Assembly: GCA_963669295.1 (NCBI GenBank)
Contig: OY769938.1
Location: forward strand, 1,240,001-1,304,000
DNA from: G963669295 sp963669295
Lineage (GTDB): Bacteria > Bacteroidota > Bacteroidia > Flavobacteriales_D > CALLUQ01
Reading direction: 5' to 3'
DNA: 64,000 nucleotides
This document shows, one piece after another, positions 34,168 through 43,400 of this stretch (positions are counted from its first letter, which is position 1; every line of letters starts with the position of its first letter). The position numbers and the translations under genes are program-made. A model generated the notes under the pieces. The model was given only the letters and a program-made list of their open reading frames with translations, was not told the origin of the DNA and made no database searches.

Positions 34168-35076
34168 TTAATCCTTTGAAAAATAATCCGCACTTTGGTA
34201 GTGCCCCGTTTCTTGCTTTACAATTTGCATCAACACATCATTGGCCAATCGGCTGGCACCAAACCGGAACCATTCGTTCGACAACCACGCATCTCCCAAC
34301 ACCTCTTTCACCATCATCAAATAATGCAACGATTGTTTTGCCGTTGAAATGCCTCCCGCTGGTTTCATCCCTACCATTTGCTGGGTCTTGAAATGGTAAT
34401 CGCGGATGGCTTCTAACATCGTTAATGTTACGGGCATGGTAGCAGCCGGTTTAATTTTTCCCGTAGAGGTTTTAATAAAATCGGCTCCCGCATACATAGC
34501 AATGTCGCTAGCCCTACGCACTTTATCAAGCGTTCCCAATTCACCTGTTTCCAAAATCACCTTTAACCGGGCCTTGCCACATGCTTCTTTCACCGCAGCA
34601 ATTTCATCGAACACATAACCGTAATCGCCCGAATGAAACTTGCCCCTTGAAATTACCATGTCCACTTCATCAGCGCCATCTTCAACGGCATTTTTGGTGT
34701 CTTCCAGCTTAATTTTTAAGGTAGATTGTCCACTCGGAAAAGCTGTCGCTACTGAAGCTACTTTTACACCACTATTGCCCAACTCCTTTTTAGCTACTCC
34801 TACCAATGTGGGGTATACACATACCGCTGCCACTGTTGGCAATTCAGGATAGTCGTCGTGCAAATGCATTGCCTTATAACACAATTGCTTCACCTTTCCA
34901 GGAGTATCTACTCCTTCAAGGGTAGTCAAATCAATCATGCTCAATGCCAACTTCAACCCTTGCATCTTCGATGATTTCTTAATGCTACGCTTAGTAAAAC
35001 GACTTACCCGCTCTTCTACCCCCACCTGATCTATTCGCGGTGATAACCTAAAATCGGGAATTGTTGTGTTTGCCAT
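34168..35076 (-). CDS. deoC: Deoxyribose-phosphate aldolase (animal DERA-like form)
   Basis: 302 residues. Class I aldolase cleaving 2-deoxyribose-5-phosphate. Active-site Lys lies in DFIKTSTGKIKPAAT, with the second Lys in GMKPAGGIST and the supporting VDMVISRG and ILETGELGTL segments. It is longer than E. coli DeoC (259 residues). Its N-terminal RIDQVGVEERVSRF region, IDLTTLEGVDT and C-terminal TGHYQSADYF tail recall vertebrate DERA. First gene of a long minus-strand run, with an exact promoter at 35115-35143 and two ALDH genes directly downstream. Confidence 0.94.
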   Translation of the reverse strand: MANTTIPDFRLSPRIDQVGVEERVSRFTKRSIKKSSKMQGLKLALSMIDLTTLEGVDTPGKVKQLCYKAMHLHDDYPELPTVAAVCVYPTLVGVAKKELGNSGVKVASVATAFPSGQSTLKIKLEDTKNAVEDGADEVDMVISRGKFHSGDYGYVFDEIAAVKEACGKARLKVILETGELGTLDKVRRASDIAMYAGADFIKTSTGKIKPAATMPVTLTMLEAIRDYHFKTQQMVGMKPAGGISTAKQSLHYLMMVKEVLGDAWLSNEWFRFGASRLANDVLMQIVKQETGHYQSADYFSKD

Positions 35077-35114
35077 AATCTAACCCCTTTAATATCAGCT
35101 ATTGTATAAGCATC

Positions 35115-35143
35115 CAAAGATACATTATAAAATCCATTTACAA
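35115..35143 (-). promoter_or_regulatory. Promoter of the deoC-led operon
   Basis: Minus strand TTTG (TTG at 35141-35143), 18-bp spacer, TATCTTTG (35115-35122), an exact TAnnTTTG box. Predicted start is ~30 nt before the deoC ATG. Gaps between the next ten co-directional genes are mostly under 30 bp, so this may be the main promoter for 22807-35076. Confidence 0.7.
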
Positions 35144-35188
35144 AGGTGAAACAACTGATTTGATAGGGCAAAGCGCATATCTATAATC

Positions 35189-35219
35189 TTATTTATGAGC
35201 ACTTTATTTATTACCTTTG
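35189..35219 (+). promoter_or_regulatory. Promoter candidate for cysC-cysD-cysN
   Basis: Plus-strand TACCTTTG (35212-35219) fits TAnnTTTG exactly, with TTA in place of TTG 20 bp upstream (35189-35191). The start site would be ~10 nt before the cysC ATG at 35236. Confidence 0.5.
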
Positions 35220-35235
35220 GCGCCTCATTGCAATC

Positions 35236-35847
35236 ATGAAAGACGAAGGCAAAAATATCTTTTCAGTGTTTGACGAGTTGTTGCAACAAGGCGATAAGGA
35301 ATCCTTGCTGAAACAATATGGCATTACCATTTGGATGACTGGGCTTTCAGGCTCTGGTAAAACCACCATTGCCAAAGGACTGGAAAAGAAATTGCACCAT
35401 GAAGGATACCTTACCCAGGTATTGGATGGCGACAATATTCGTACAGGCATCAACAACAACCTGGGCTTTTCGAGTGAAGATCGACAAGAAAACATCCGAA
35501 GGATTGCCGAAGTGTCTAAACTCTTTGTACAATGTGGAGTAATTACCATCAATTGTTTTGTGAGCCCTACGCGAGCCATTCGCACCATGGCTCAATCCAT
35601 TATTGGAGCCGAACACTTTGTTGAGGTATTTGTAAACACACCGCTCGAAGTATGCGAAGCCAGAGATGTAAAAGGGCTTTACAAAAAGGCTCGAAAAGGA
35701 GAAATTGCCAATTTTACTGGCATTAGTGCTCCTTTTGAAGCACCCGAACATGCCAACATCGAATTACTTACCGAAAACAAATCGGTAGAAGATACAGTGA
35801 ACGAACTTTATGAACAGATTTTACCCAAAATCGAATATCACAACTAA
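35236..35847 (+). CDS. cysC: Adenylyl-sulfate kinase
   Basis: 203 residues. Phosphorylates APS to PAPS. P-loop GLSGSGKTTIAKGLEKKL at ~37-54, DGDNIRTGINNNLGFSSEDRQENIRR (substrate-binding), CFVSPTRAIR and FVNTPLEVCEARDVKGLYKKARKGEI (family signature) are all present. An N-terminal extension of ~30 residues precedes the kinase core. The stop codon is immediately followed by the ATG of cysD. Presence of CysC commits the pathway to PAPS, which is needed for sulfotransferases or for PAPS reductase. Confidence 0.95.
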   Translation: MKDEGKNIFSVFDELLQQGDKESLLKQYGITIWMTGLSGSGKTTIAKGLEKKLHHEGYLTQVLDGDNIRTGINNNLGFSSEDRQENIRRIAEVSKLFVQCGVITINCFVSPTRAIRTMAQSIIGAEHFVEVFVNTPLEVCEARDVKGLYKKARKGEIANFTGISAPFEAPEHANIELLTENKSVEDTVNELYEQILPKIEYHN

Positions 35848-36753
35848 ATGCAGTCGTATAGCTTAACTCATTTAAAAGAACTGGAGGCCGAATCCATTTA
35901 TGTGTTGCGAGAAGTTGCATCGCAATTCGAGAATCCAGTACTATTGTTTTCTGGAGGAAAAGACTCCATTGTGTGTTTTCATCTTGCAAAAAAGGCTTTT
36001 TGGCCTGGCAAGGTTCCCTTTGCATTGTTGCATGTAGACACCGGTCATAATTTTGATGAAACCATTGCTTTTCGCGATGATTTAGTGGCAAAAAATGGAG
36101 TAAAGCTTTATGTAGGCTCGGTACAAGAAAGCATTGATCAGGGAAAAGTGATAGAAGAAAAGGGCATTAATGCCAGTCGAAACGCTTTACAAACAGTTAC
36201 CCTGCTCGATGCCATTGAAAGCAATAAATTTGATTGTGCCATGGGTGGGGCACGTAGAGATGAAGAAAAGGCTCGCGCTAAAGAACGTTTCTTTTCGCAC
36301 CGCGACGATTTCGGGCAGTGGGATCCCAAAAACCAACGCCCGGAATTATGGAATATCTTTAACGGTCGCAAAAATATGGGCGAGCATTTTAGGGTATTTC
36401 CTATTAGCAACTGGACGGAAATGGATGTTTGGCAATACATCTTGCATGAAAACATTGAGATTCCTTCCATTTACTTCACCCATAAGCGCAAGGTATTTAA
36501 GCGTGATGGCGTATTGTATGCCTGGTCTGATTTCATGCAAATGAAAGACACCGAAGCACTGGAGGAATTGCAAGTGCGCTTCCGCACCATTGGAGACATG
36601 ACCTGTACGGGAGCAGTGCTTTCTAATGCCTCTACCATAGAAGATATTATTGAAGAAGTGGCCAGTACTCGTGTTACCGAACGCGGCAGCCGTATTGACG
36701 ACAAACGCTCAGAAGCGGCCATGGAAGACCGCAAAAAAGAAGGATATTTCTAA
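35848..36753 (+). CDS. cysD: Sulfate adenylyltransferase subunit 2
   Basis: 301 residues. ATP-PPase-fold catalytic subunit that adenylates sulfate to APS. PP-loop LLFSGGKDSIVCFHLAKKAF near residue 33, HVDTGHNFDETIAFRD, and GGARRDEEKARAKERFFSHRD match CysD. The C-terminal region has the RVTERGSRIDDKRSEAAMEDRKKEGYF ending typical of the family. It abuts cysC with no gap and precedes cysN by 18 bp; the product works as a heterodimer with CysN. Confidence 0.96.
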   Translation: MQSYSLTHLKELEAESIYVLREVASQFENPVLLFSGGKDSIVCFHLAKKAFWPGKVPFALLHVDTGHNFDETIAFRDDLVAKNGVKLYVGSVQESIDQGKVIEEKGINASRNALQTVTLLDAIESNKFDCAMGGARRDEEKARAKERFFSHRDDFGQWDPKNQRPELWNIFNGRKNMGEHFRVFPISNWTEMDVWQYILHENIEIPSIYFTHKRKVFKRDGVLYAWSDFMQMKDTEALEELQVRFRTIGDMTCTGAVLSNASTIEDIIEEVASTRVTERGSRIDDKRSEAAMEDRKKEGYF

Positions 36754-36771
36754 ACATTAAAGCATAAATAA

Positions 36772-38043
36772 ATGTCAAGTTTAGCCAAAGGATACCTCGA
36801 TATGGATCTGCTGCGATTTACCACAGCAGGAAGTGTTGATGATGGAAAAAGCACCTTGATTGGACGATTGTTGTACGACAGTAAATCCATTTTCGAAGAT
36901 CAGATGGAAGCCATTGAGCGCGCCAGCGAACGAAAAGGTGAGGAGCATGTTAACCTTGCTTTGCTTACTGATGGACTACGTGCCGAACGTGAGCAAGGCA
37001 TCACCATTGATGTGGCTTATCGCTACTTTGCTACTCCAAAGCGTAAATTCATCATTGCCGATACACCAGGGCATATTCAATACACCCGTAACATGGTAAC
37101 AGGAGCCTCTTCAGCTAACCTGGCTGTGATATTGGTAGATGCGCGACACGGCATTGTTGAACAAACCTGTCGTCACTCGTTCATCGCATCATTGTTGAAG
37201 ATTCCTCACATTGTATACTGCATAAACAAGATGGATTTGGTAGACCATAGTGAGGAACGATTTGAAGAAATCAAATCGCAGTTAGAAGCTTTTAGTTCCA
37301 AGTTGGAGGTGAACGACATTCGCTTTATACCAGTAAGTGCCTTGCATGGCGATAACGTAGTAGAACGTTCCGAAAACATGGGGTGGTACGATGGCCCTAC
37401 CTTGTTGTATACATTAGAAAACATTCATATTTCTGGCGATCACAACCAAATTGACTGCCGATTCCCTGTACAATATGTAGTACGTCCTCAAACCGACGAA
37501 CATCACGATTACCGAGGTTATGCCGGTAGGATTGCCGGAGGGGTATTTAAGCCGGGTGATGATGTGATGGTACTGCCTTCAGGGTTTACCTCGAAAGTAA
37601 AATCAATCGACACCTTGGATGGTGCGCTGGAAGAAGCCTTTGCCCCTATGTCAGTTACGTTAACATTGGAGGATGACATCGACATTAGTCGTGGCGACAT
37701 GATTGTTCGGGAAAACAACTCGCCCGAAGTAGCGCAAGACATTGAAATGATGGTGTGCTGGTTGAACGACAAGCCACTCATTCCCAATGGCAAGTATGCG
37801 GTAAAGCATACCAGTAAGGATGCTCGATGCATTGTAAAATCCATCAAGTACAAAGTCGACATCAACACCTTGCACCGCAACGAAGAAGACAAGACCATAC
37901 AGATGAACGACATTGCACGCATCTCTATTCGCACTACCGCACCCTTGTTTTACGATCGGTACAGCCGTAACCGCATCACGGGCAGCTTGATTTTAATCAA
38001 TGAGGCCACCAACGAAACGGTAGGGGCCGGAATGATTATTTAA
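36772..38043 (+). CDS. cysN: Sulfate adenylyltransferase subunit 1 (GTPase)
   Basis: 423 residues. Elongation-factor-like GTPase that drives APS formation by CysD. G1 GSVDDGKSTLIGRLLYD, G2/switch region EREQGITIDVAYRYF, G3 DTPGHIQYTRNM, G4 NKMDLVD and a C-terminal EF-Tu-type beta barrel (from ~220) are visible. It is not fused to CysC, which is encoded separately at the head of the operon. It ends ten bases before the convergent ricin-domain gene. No cysH or sulfite reductase follows. Confidence 0.96.
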   Translation: MSSLAKGYLDMDLLRFTTAGSVDDGKSTLIGRLLYDSKSIFEDQMEAIERASERKGEEHVNLALLTDGLRAEREQGITIDVAYRYFATPKRKFIIADTPGHIQYTRNMVTGASSANLAVILVDARHGIVEQTCRHSFIASLLKIPHIVYCINKMDLVDHSEERFEEIKSQLEAFSSKLEVNDIRFIPVSALHGDNVVERSENMGWYDGPTLLYTLENIHISGDHNQIDCRFPVQYVVRPQTDEHHDYRGYAGRIAGGVFKPGDDVMVLPSGFTSKVKSIDTLDGALEEAFAPMSVTLTLEDDIDISRGDMIVRENNSPEVAQDIEMMVCWLNDKPLIPNGKYAVKHTSKDARCIVKSIKYKVDINTLHRNEEDKTIQMNDIARISIRTTAPLFYDRYSRNRITGSLILINEATNETVGAGMII

Positions 38044-38052
38044 GGGCACTAG

Positions 38053-39000
38053 TTAAGCAAAGGCAAGCTTCCAAATTTGATTGGCTTGCCCATTGTCTGG
38101 CCACTGGATAACTTTGGCACCTGGACTTATTGACTTATCATAAACATCAGCCAACAAACCGCTATTAACACTTGTGAATTTATAATAAGCATCTTCACTT
38201 ACGCGTTGCACCAGCCATTGTTGGTTTTCACCACCATTGTTAGACCATTGAACAATATCCTTACCAGCACTTGTTGATCTCCATTCTACGTCAAATACCA
38301 AACCACTGTTTCGATTTTTGATGACATAAGGTGCTTCAATATAATCATGAATGAATTGCCATTGTTGACTCCTCCCTCCGTTGTCCTCCCATTGAACAAT
38401 ATTGGCACGTTCATCCATCGAATGATCTTCCACGTCCAAACATAAACCACTATGCAGACTCATGATGGTAAAATGAGGAACCACTCCTGCAAAGTAACCA
38501 TAGGGATAAGCACAGTTAAAGCCACCAGGACAGTCGTTTGGAGGGCAATTATTCTTGCTTTCGGAATTATCCCCGATCCGTAATACGGCATGTACTAATT
38601 CATGAACTATTATCGCAGGTTTTGAATAAGTTCCAAGCAAATTTTCCTGCTCAAAAAAAGGAGGACATAAACTGATGTGATCTGAACCACAATCAGCTAC
38701 AGCATTTGCTGTAGGAGATAATACGCAGTCAGGGTTATTAAGTTTTATCGTGAATACTTGATTTAACATTGCCTTTCGCATTTCAATGTATTTTTCGCAA
38801 GCAAAATCCTTATTCTCGGGTGTGGCAGGCAACTCAAAAAACCGCTCAAACAAGACATCATCATCAGTAGAAGCAAGGCTGGAAATAGCACAATTTAATA
38901 GATGAAATGCGTGATCCCATACGCGTAGTATTGTCTCTTTTTCATCCGGCGTCGCAAAAGGTATATTGGGTGGTTTTGGTGATGTCGATCCAAAAGTCAT
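38053..39000 (-). CDS. M35-like metallopeptidase domain fused to ricin-type lectin, no signal peptide
   Basis: 315 residues. Residues ~1-175 resemble the Aspzincin/M35 fold: HISLCPPFF (109-116) then IIVHELVHAVL, an HExxH zinc motif at 133-137, with several Cys. The GTxDxxYG motif expected to give the third zinc ligand reads NCAYPYG, without the Asp, so activity is uncertain. Residues ~178-315 are a ricin B-type beta-trefoil with three QxW repeats (SQQWQF, NQQWLV, NQIWKL). No signal peptide or type IX tail is visible despite an apparently extracellular domain set. Preceded by a strong terminator 43 bp upstream. Possible effector or toxin (inference). Confidence 0.75.
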   Translation of the reverse strand: MTFGSTSPKPPNIPFATPDEKETILRVWDHAFHLLNCAISSLASTDDDVLFERFFELPATPENKDFACEKYIEMRKAMLNQVFTIKLNNPDCVLSPTANAVADCGSDHISLCPPFFEQENLLGTYSKPAIIVHELVHAVLRIGDNSESKNNCPPNDCPGGFNCAYPYGYFAGVVPHFTIMSLHSGLCLDVEDHSMDERANIVQWEDNGGRSQQWQFIHDYIEAPYVIKNRNSGLVFDVEWRSTSAGKDIVQWSNNGGENQQWLVQRVSEDAYYKFTSVNSGLLADVYDKSISPGAKVIQWPDNGQANQIWKLAFA

Positions 39001-39042
39001 GGCGGTTTGGCTTTAGTAGTTTAAATTTCAATGTACAAAAAA

Positions 39043-39065
39043 GCCCCCTGCCTAAGGCAGGGGGC
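39043..39065 (-). terminator. Rho-independent terminator after tonB
   Basis: Perfect 10-bp stem GCCCCCTGCC/GGCAGGGGGC with a 3-nt loop. T6 follows on the minus strand and T4 on the plus strand. It lies between the tonB stop and the ricin-domain gene, whose ATG is 43 bp farther on. Confidence 0.9.
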
Positions 39066-39085
39066 TTTTATATAAAGAGTATTGC

Positions 39086-39754
39086 TTACTTCAATGTAAA
39101 TCGAATCGGTAAGTTGTATTGTACTTTAACCGCCTTACCACGTTGTTTTCCAGGGCTCCACTTTGGCATCTTCTTCACAACACGTAATGCTTCTTCATCA
39201 CATCCACCGCCAATGCCTCTCAATACTTTAGCATCTTTTACAGCACCTGACTTGTCGATAACGAAGGTAACGTATACTACACCCGAGATACCTGCATCTT
39301 TTGCCATAGCAGGGTACTTGATGGATTTCCCTAGGTATTTGAACAATTCTTTTTCACCACCAGGAAAGGTTGGCATCTTCTCTACAATGGTAAAGATTTG
39401 TTCCTCTACCACTTCTTCCTCTTCTTCTTCAATTACCTCAACTACCGTTTCTTCTTCCACGTCCATGTCTTCAATCTCTAACTCTTCTTCTACATCCTCT
39501 TCATCTTCAACGATCTCAATTACATTAACTTGTTGAGGGGGGGGAGGTGGTTTTACCTCTTGAGGAATGGTTACCTCAATAATTTCTTCTTCCAAAATAT
39601 CTAACTGTACCTGGGCAACTTCACCACCGCCATCTTCGATGTCTTTCCACTCAAATGCCACCAATACAACAGCAAGAGCAAAAACCACCCCTGCAATGAT
39701 TAATGGTCCTACCATTAACTCCAGGTTTGCTTCGGGATTCTTTTTTGATTCCAT
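39086..39754 (-). CDS. TonB-family energy transducer with acidic linker
   Basis: 222 residues. One membrane anchor (~13-33), then a linker of ~100 residues with a PPPPPQQ patch but otherwise extremely rich in Glu/Asp/Val (for example EEEEEEVVEEQ), followed by a TonB C-terminal domain. The latter shows FPGGEKELFKYLGKSIKYP, GVVYVTFVIDKSGAV, and PKWSPGKQRGKAVKVQYNLPIRF. It transmits proton-motive force from ExbB/ExbD to outer-membrane receptors. The usual Pro/Lys-rich periplasmic spacer is replaced by an acidic one. ExbB and ExbD are not in the window. Terminated by the hairpin at 39043-39065. Confidence 0.93.
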   Translation of the reverse strand: MESKKNPEANLELMVGPLIIAGVVFALAVVLVAFEWKDIEDGGGEVAQVQLDILEEEIIEVTIPQEVKPPPPPQQVNVIEIVEDEEDVEEELEIEDMDVEEETVVEVIEEEEEEVVEEQIFTIVEKMPTFPGGEKELFKYLGKSIKYPAMAKDAGISGVVYVTFVIDKSGAVKDAKVLRGIGGGCDEEALRVVKKMPKWSPGKQRGKAVKVQYNLPIRFTLK

Positions 39755-39949
39755 AATTAATTCATTTAGGCATGCTAATTTACAAAGAAATTTTTTTCAG
39801 TAGACTTATTTTCTCAAATACTTTCTACGAATAATTGCAGCAAAAACCATGCCTCAGTATGCTAACAATAACAAACCCGGACAAGTATCCGGATCATTAT
39901 ATGCGAGCACATCCCATTAGATGGATGTACTTAAAGGAATATTTAAAGA
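39755..39949. other. Intergenic region tonB-gcvH, 195 bp
   Basis: Downstream of gcvH and upstream of tonB. It holds a weak hairpin, CCGGA/TCCGG at 39877-39892, followed by a mixed GT-rich stretch on the minus strand, a possible poor terminator for gcvH. A near-consensus TTTCTTTG box lies ahead of tonB, without a clear -33 element. Nothing else recognised. Confidence 0.4.
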
Positions 39950-40330
39950 CTAAGCTACAGTGCCTGCATACTGCTCGGCCGACAGTAACTCTTCTACTTC
40001 AGAAGGGTCAGAAAGCTTTACTTTAATCATCCATCCCTCTCCATAAGGATCTTGATTCACCGCTTCAGGGTTCGATTCCAATGCAGGATTCACTTCAACT
40101 ACTTCACCGCTGATAGGCATAAACAAGTCAGATACTGTTTTAACTGCCTCTACTGTTCCAAATACTTCTTCACGATCCAGCGTTTCGCCTTCAGTTTCAA
40201 TTTCTACATATACAATATCGCCCAATTCACCTTGTGCGAAATCAGTAATACCAATATAGGCACTTTCTCCTTCTACCCTGATCCATTCGTGATCATTGGT
40301 ATACTTTAAATTTTCAGGAATGTTACTCAT
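39950..40330 (-). CDS. gcvH: Glycine cleavage system H protein
   Basis: 126 residues. Lipoyl carrier shuttling the aminomethyl group between the P, T and L proteins. The lipoyl-Lys sits in GTVEAVKTVSDLFMPISGEV (~62-66), and YTNDHEWIRVEGE plus GWMIKVKLSDPSEV frame the domain. Same strand as sprA and 72 bp after it, with its own exact promoter in the gap. gcvP and gcvT are not nearby. Confidence 0.96.
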   Translation of the reverse strand: MSNIPENLKYTNDHEWIRVEGESAYIGITDFAQGELGDIVYVEIETEGETLDREEVFGTVEAVKTVSDLFMPISGEVVEVNPALESNPEAVNQDPYGEGWMIKVKLSDPSEVEELLSAEQYAGTVA

Positions 40331-40349
40331 CGTCGTAAAATTTAGCTTT

Positions 40350-40380
40350 CAAATATACAGCTTTTTACTACGATTCAAAA
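40350..40380 (-). promoter_or_regulatory. Promoter of gcvH
   Basis: Minus strand TTTTG (40376-40380), 18-bp spacer, TATATTTG (40350-40357), matching TAnnTTTG exactly. The predicted start gives a leader of ~14 nt to the gcvH ATG. It is one of the clearest promoters in the window. Confidence 0.7.
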
Positions 40381-40402
40381 CAGAAAACAAGCGGGTAAAC
40401 TC

Positions 40403-43400
40403 CTATGAAGCAAGGGTGAAACGCAAGCTTAAACCAGCGTTGGTATTCGAGGTCGGGAAAGTTGTTGAAATTCTTGGTTTGGTAATTACCTTATCGAAGA
40501 ACAAACGCACATTCAACTGATTGCTAATAACATAATCAGCTGCTGTTTTAATGGAGATGATGGTTTGCCCTGCTGTTACCTGCGACGGCCCATCCAACTG
40601 ACGGGTTACAGTAGAGTTGTTACGAATAGAAATATCCGCTCTAAGGTTCAAGTCGCTCTTCAGTTTTTTACCATTGCCAAACTTAAAAGGCAATTGAACT
40701 TCTTTCATTTTGTAACCGCTACCTATTACCAATTCATTTCCTCTAACCTCGGTGAGTTGATTATTGGCCAAGCTCAAAGCAAGGTTACGGTCTTTCTTAA
40801 TCTCAACTTTAGCAATAATGCTATTGTTCAATGTTACATCCACATTAATCAGTGGGCTGAACTGCTCTGATATGGTAACAGCAGTAATTTGTCGTTCCAA
40901 AATAAAGTTACCTCCAGCATCTCTAATGGAAGGAGAGCCATTGCGCTCACCGTATTGCAAGTTGGTGGTATAACTAGCGATGCTGAACGATGAACGATAA
41001 GCATGCCCAACAGTAACTTGTTTAAAGTACTTCTTGAAGAACTCTATTTTCGACAATCCAGTATAAGTAACACTCCAGTTAGGCTTTGGAATCATCTTAA
41101 ACGGGTTCGTTTTTACCGACCGTGGGTTGCGTCCCGAATAAGCTGCAATAAAAGCAGGTACCACTACCGCTTGCGAAGATTCGTCGTAACCATCGTAATA
41201 CTCATCTACCAACCCAATTGAATTCGGGTTATCATTCCCCAGTAGCTCGGAAATGATGGCCCTGTTCTCGCTAAACTTATCAAACACTGCCGACTCTGTT
41301 TCGTCGCTGCTGGTTTCAAAGGCCGTTTTCCAGGTAATAATCGACATGCTAAAGCTACCCGTTTGCAGTGGACTATCATGCACATAAGTGCTATCGCCAA
41401 AGTCGTTCATACCCCACCTAAAGAATTCAGTTAGGTTACTTGATTTATTCTGATTGGCAGATAATTCAATGCGCAAACTACCCAATGGCTCGATGGTAGA
41501 TCGAGCATTGAAGGTTTCGGTATGCGTATTTACATGCGGATTATTGAGGTAGGGGTTTTTCACCAACCACTCATTCTGTGCTGCCGTTTCGGCAAAGCTG
41601 CCATCTTGATGACCAAATAAGAATGGCAAGCCAGGTGCACCTACTCCATTGTCTCTACCAAAAGCATTGGTGGTTCTATTATAACCAGGCAGCAAGGTTC
41701 CATCATTTTCAGAGTACGTTACCGAGATGTTCTTCACCGCCATAATAATACGCGCCATCTGCTCAGTAATCTTGAAGTTGCTTTGCTTCTTTGTTTTGGT
41801 AGAATCATTTTGGTTATTATTAGCAGGAGGGCGACGGTTGCTACTTGCTCTACCTCTTCTACCACCTCTTCCGTACTTCTGGTTTACTTTCTTAAAGAAA
41901 CCTACCTTATTGTATAGTGTAACCATATTCAATTGCCCGTTAAGACGTCGGGTTCTTGAGTTCTGAATGGTGTGCCCTAAAGTATCTTGCGATAATGGCG
42001 CTCGTTGCCAGCCAAACGCCCCCGAATAACCCGCAGTTACTGATATCCAATCTGTCATTGGAAATTTATTGAGGGGCAGGTTATAATTCACATTGGCGGT
42101 ATGCCCATAATCGGTAGTTTCTCCAAACTCGCGAATACTTTGCAATACACTATCCTTAAACACCTCATAACTCTCAGGGTCTATCTTTTTATTTACCCTA
42201 CCATCTGGCTCACCAATAATGGCATTGTTATTCGCATTAAAGTCAACTTTCAACGACTTACTAATATCGTACTTGAAGTCGTATACCCTACTCCAGGTAA
42301 ACGTTTTTGGGTATTGTGGTATGGTAATCGCATCGGTATTACTTCGCGTTAATATCTCTGAATATGAACGGTTAATATCGGTGCGGAAGCCCATTTGCTT
42401 TACTCCAGTATACAGGTTAAAGTCGCGAATTAAACGCAAGTACTTCGACCGTTTTAAAAACTTCGACTTATTGAACGGACGCCATACTTTAGGACTGGCA
42501 TTGAAAGCATAGCTCAAACCACCACGGTACGTTTTATTGGCATTATGCTCAATGTTAATATCACGCATAAAGCTCTCATTATAAGCATAGGTCAATGAAA
42601 CATTAGAAACATCGTAAAAATGAGGCTTGCCTGCATTTTTTCCTCGTTCCTTACGCACATTGGTGAAATTAATGCTCCTACGCTTCGTATACGTTTGCGA
42701 TTGCTTTAATCGGTCTCTACGTTCTTCCTTATTAAGGAATTGATCCTTGTCATTGAACTCGATATCAGGATCCAGTGGATCGAATTGAGGATTACTCACT
42801 CCTTCCGAATAGCCTACATACATCGGTATTCTTATGCCGATTTTCTCAGGAATAAATTTCCCCATTTCAATATTAGAAGAAGCATCCATCTGCTTAATGG
42901 TTTCCCGCTGTCGCTCACTCACCTTCTTTTCAATACTTCCCCAATATGGCGTGCTGTAATTACCGGCAATGGCAAAATTACCCAGGTCGGCCAACTGTGC
43001 ATTCAGTCGTGCAGTAGCAGCCCAACCACCTCGTTGGTCAAAGTCGGTAAGGCGCAATTCATTCACCCACACCTCAACACATTTAGGCTGTCCATCATCA
43101 GGCTTCCACGGGTTATTATCTTCCTGATAGGGGTTGCGAATACCAATCATCACCGTTTTCACATTGCTGAGGTTGGGATTTCCTCTTACTGTAATTCGGT
43201 TATTTCCATCCGCTACAGAGAACGGATTATTAATCGTTCCACCTCCATTATCCACAAATTGATTACGCGATGTTTTCGCAGCTTTTAACCGGGAGAATAC
43301 GATCTCTACATTGTTGGCATCGGGCCAAATATCGTTGGCATTGGCAGAACCCCATGGGGTTACTTTCAATGGAATTTCGTACTCGTAATAGTTTTGGTTA

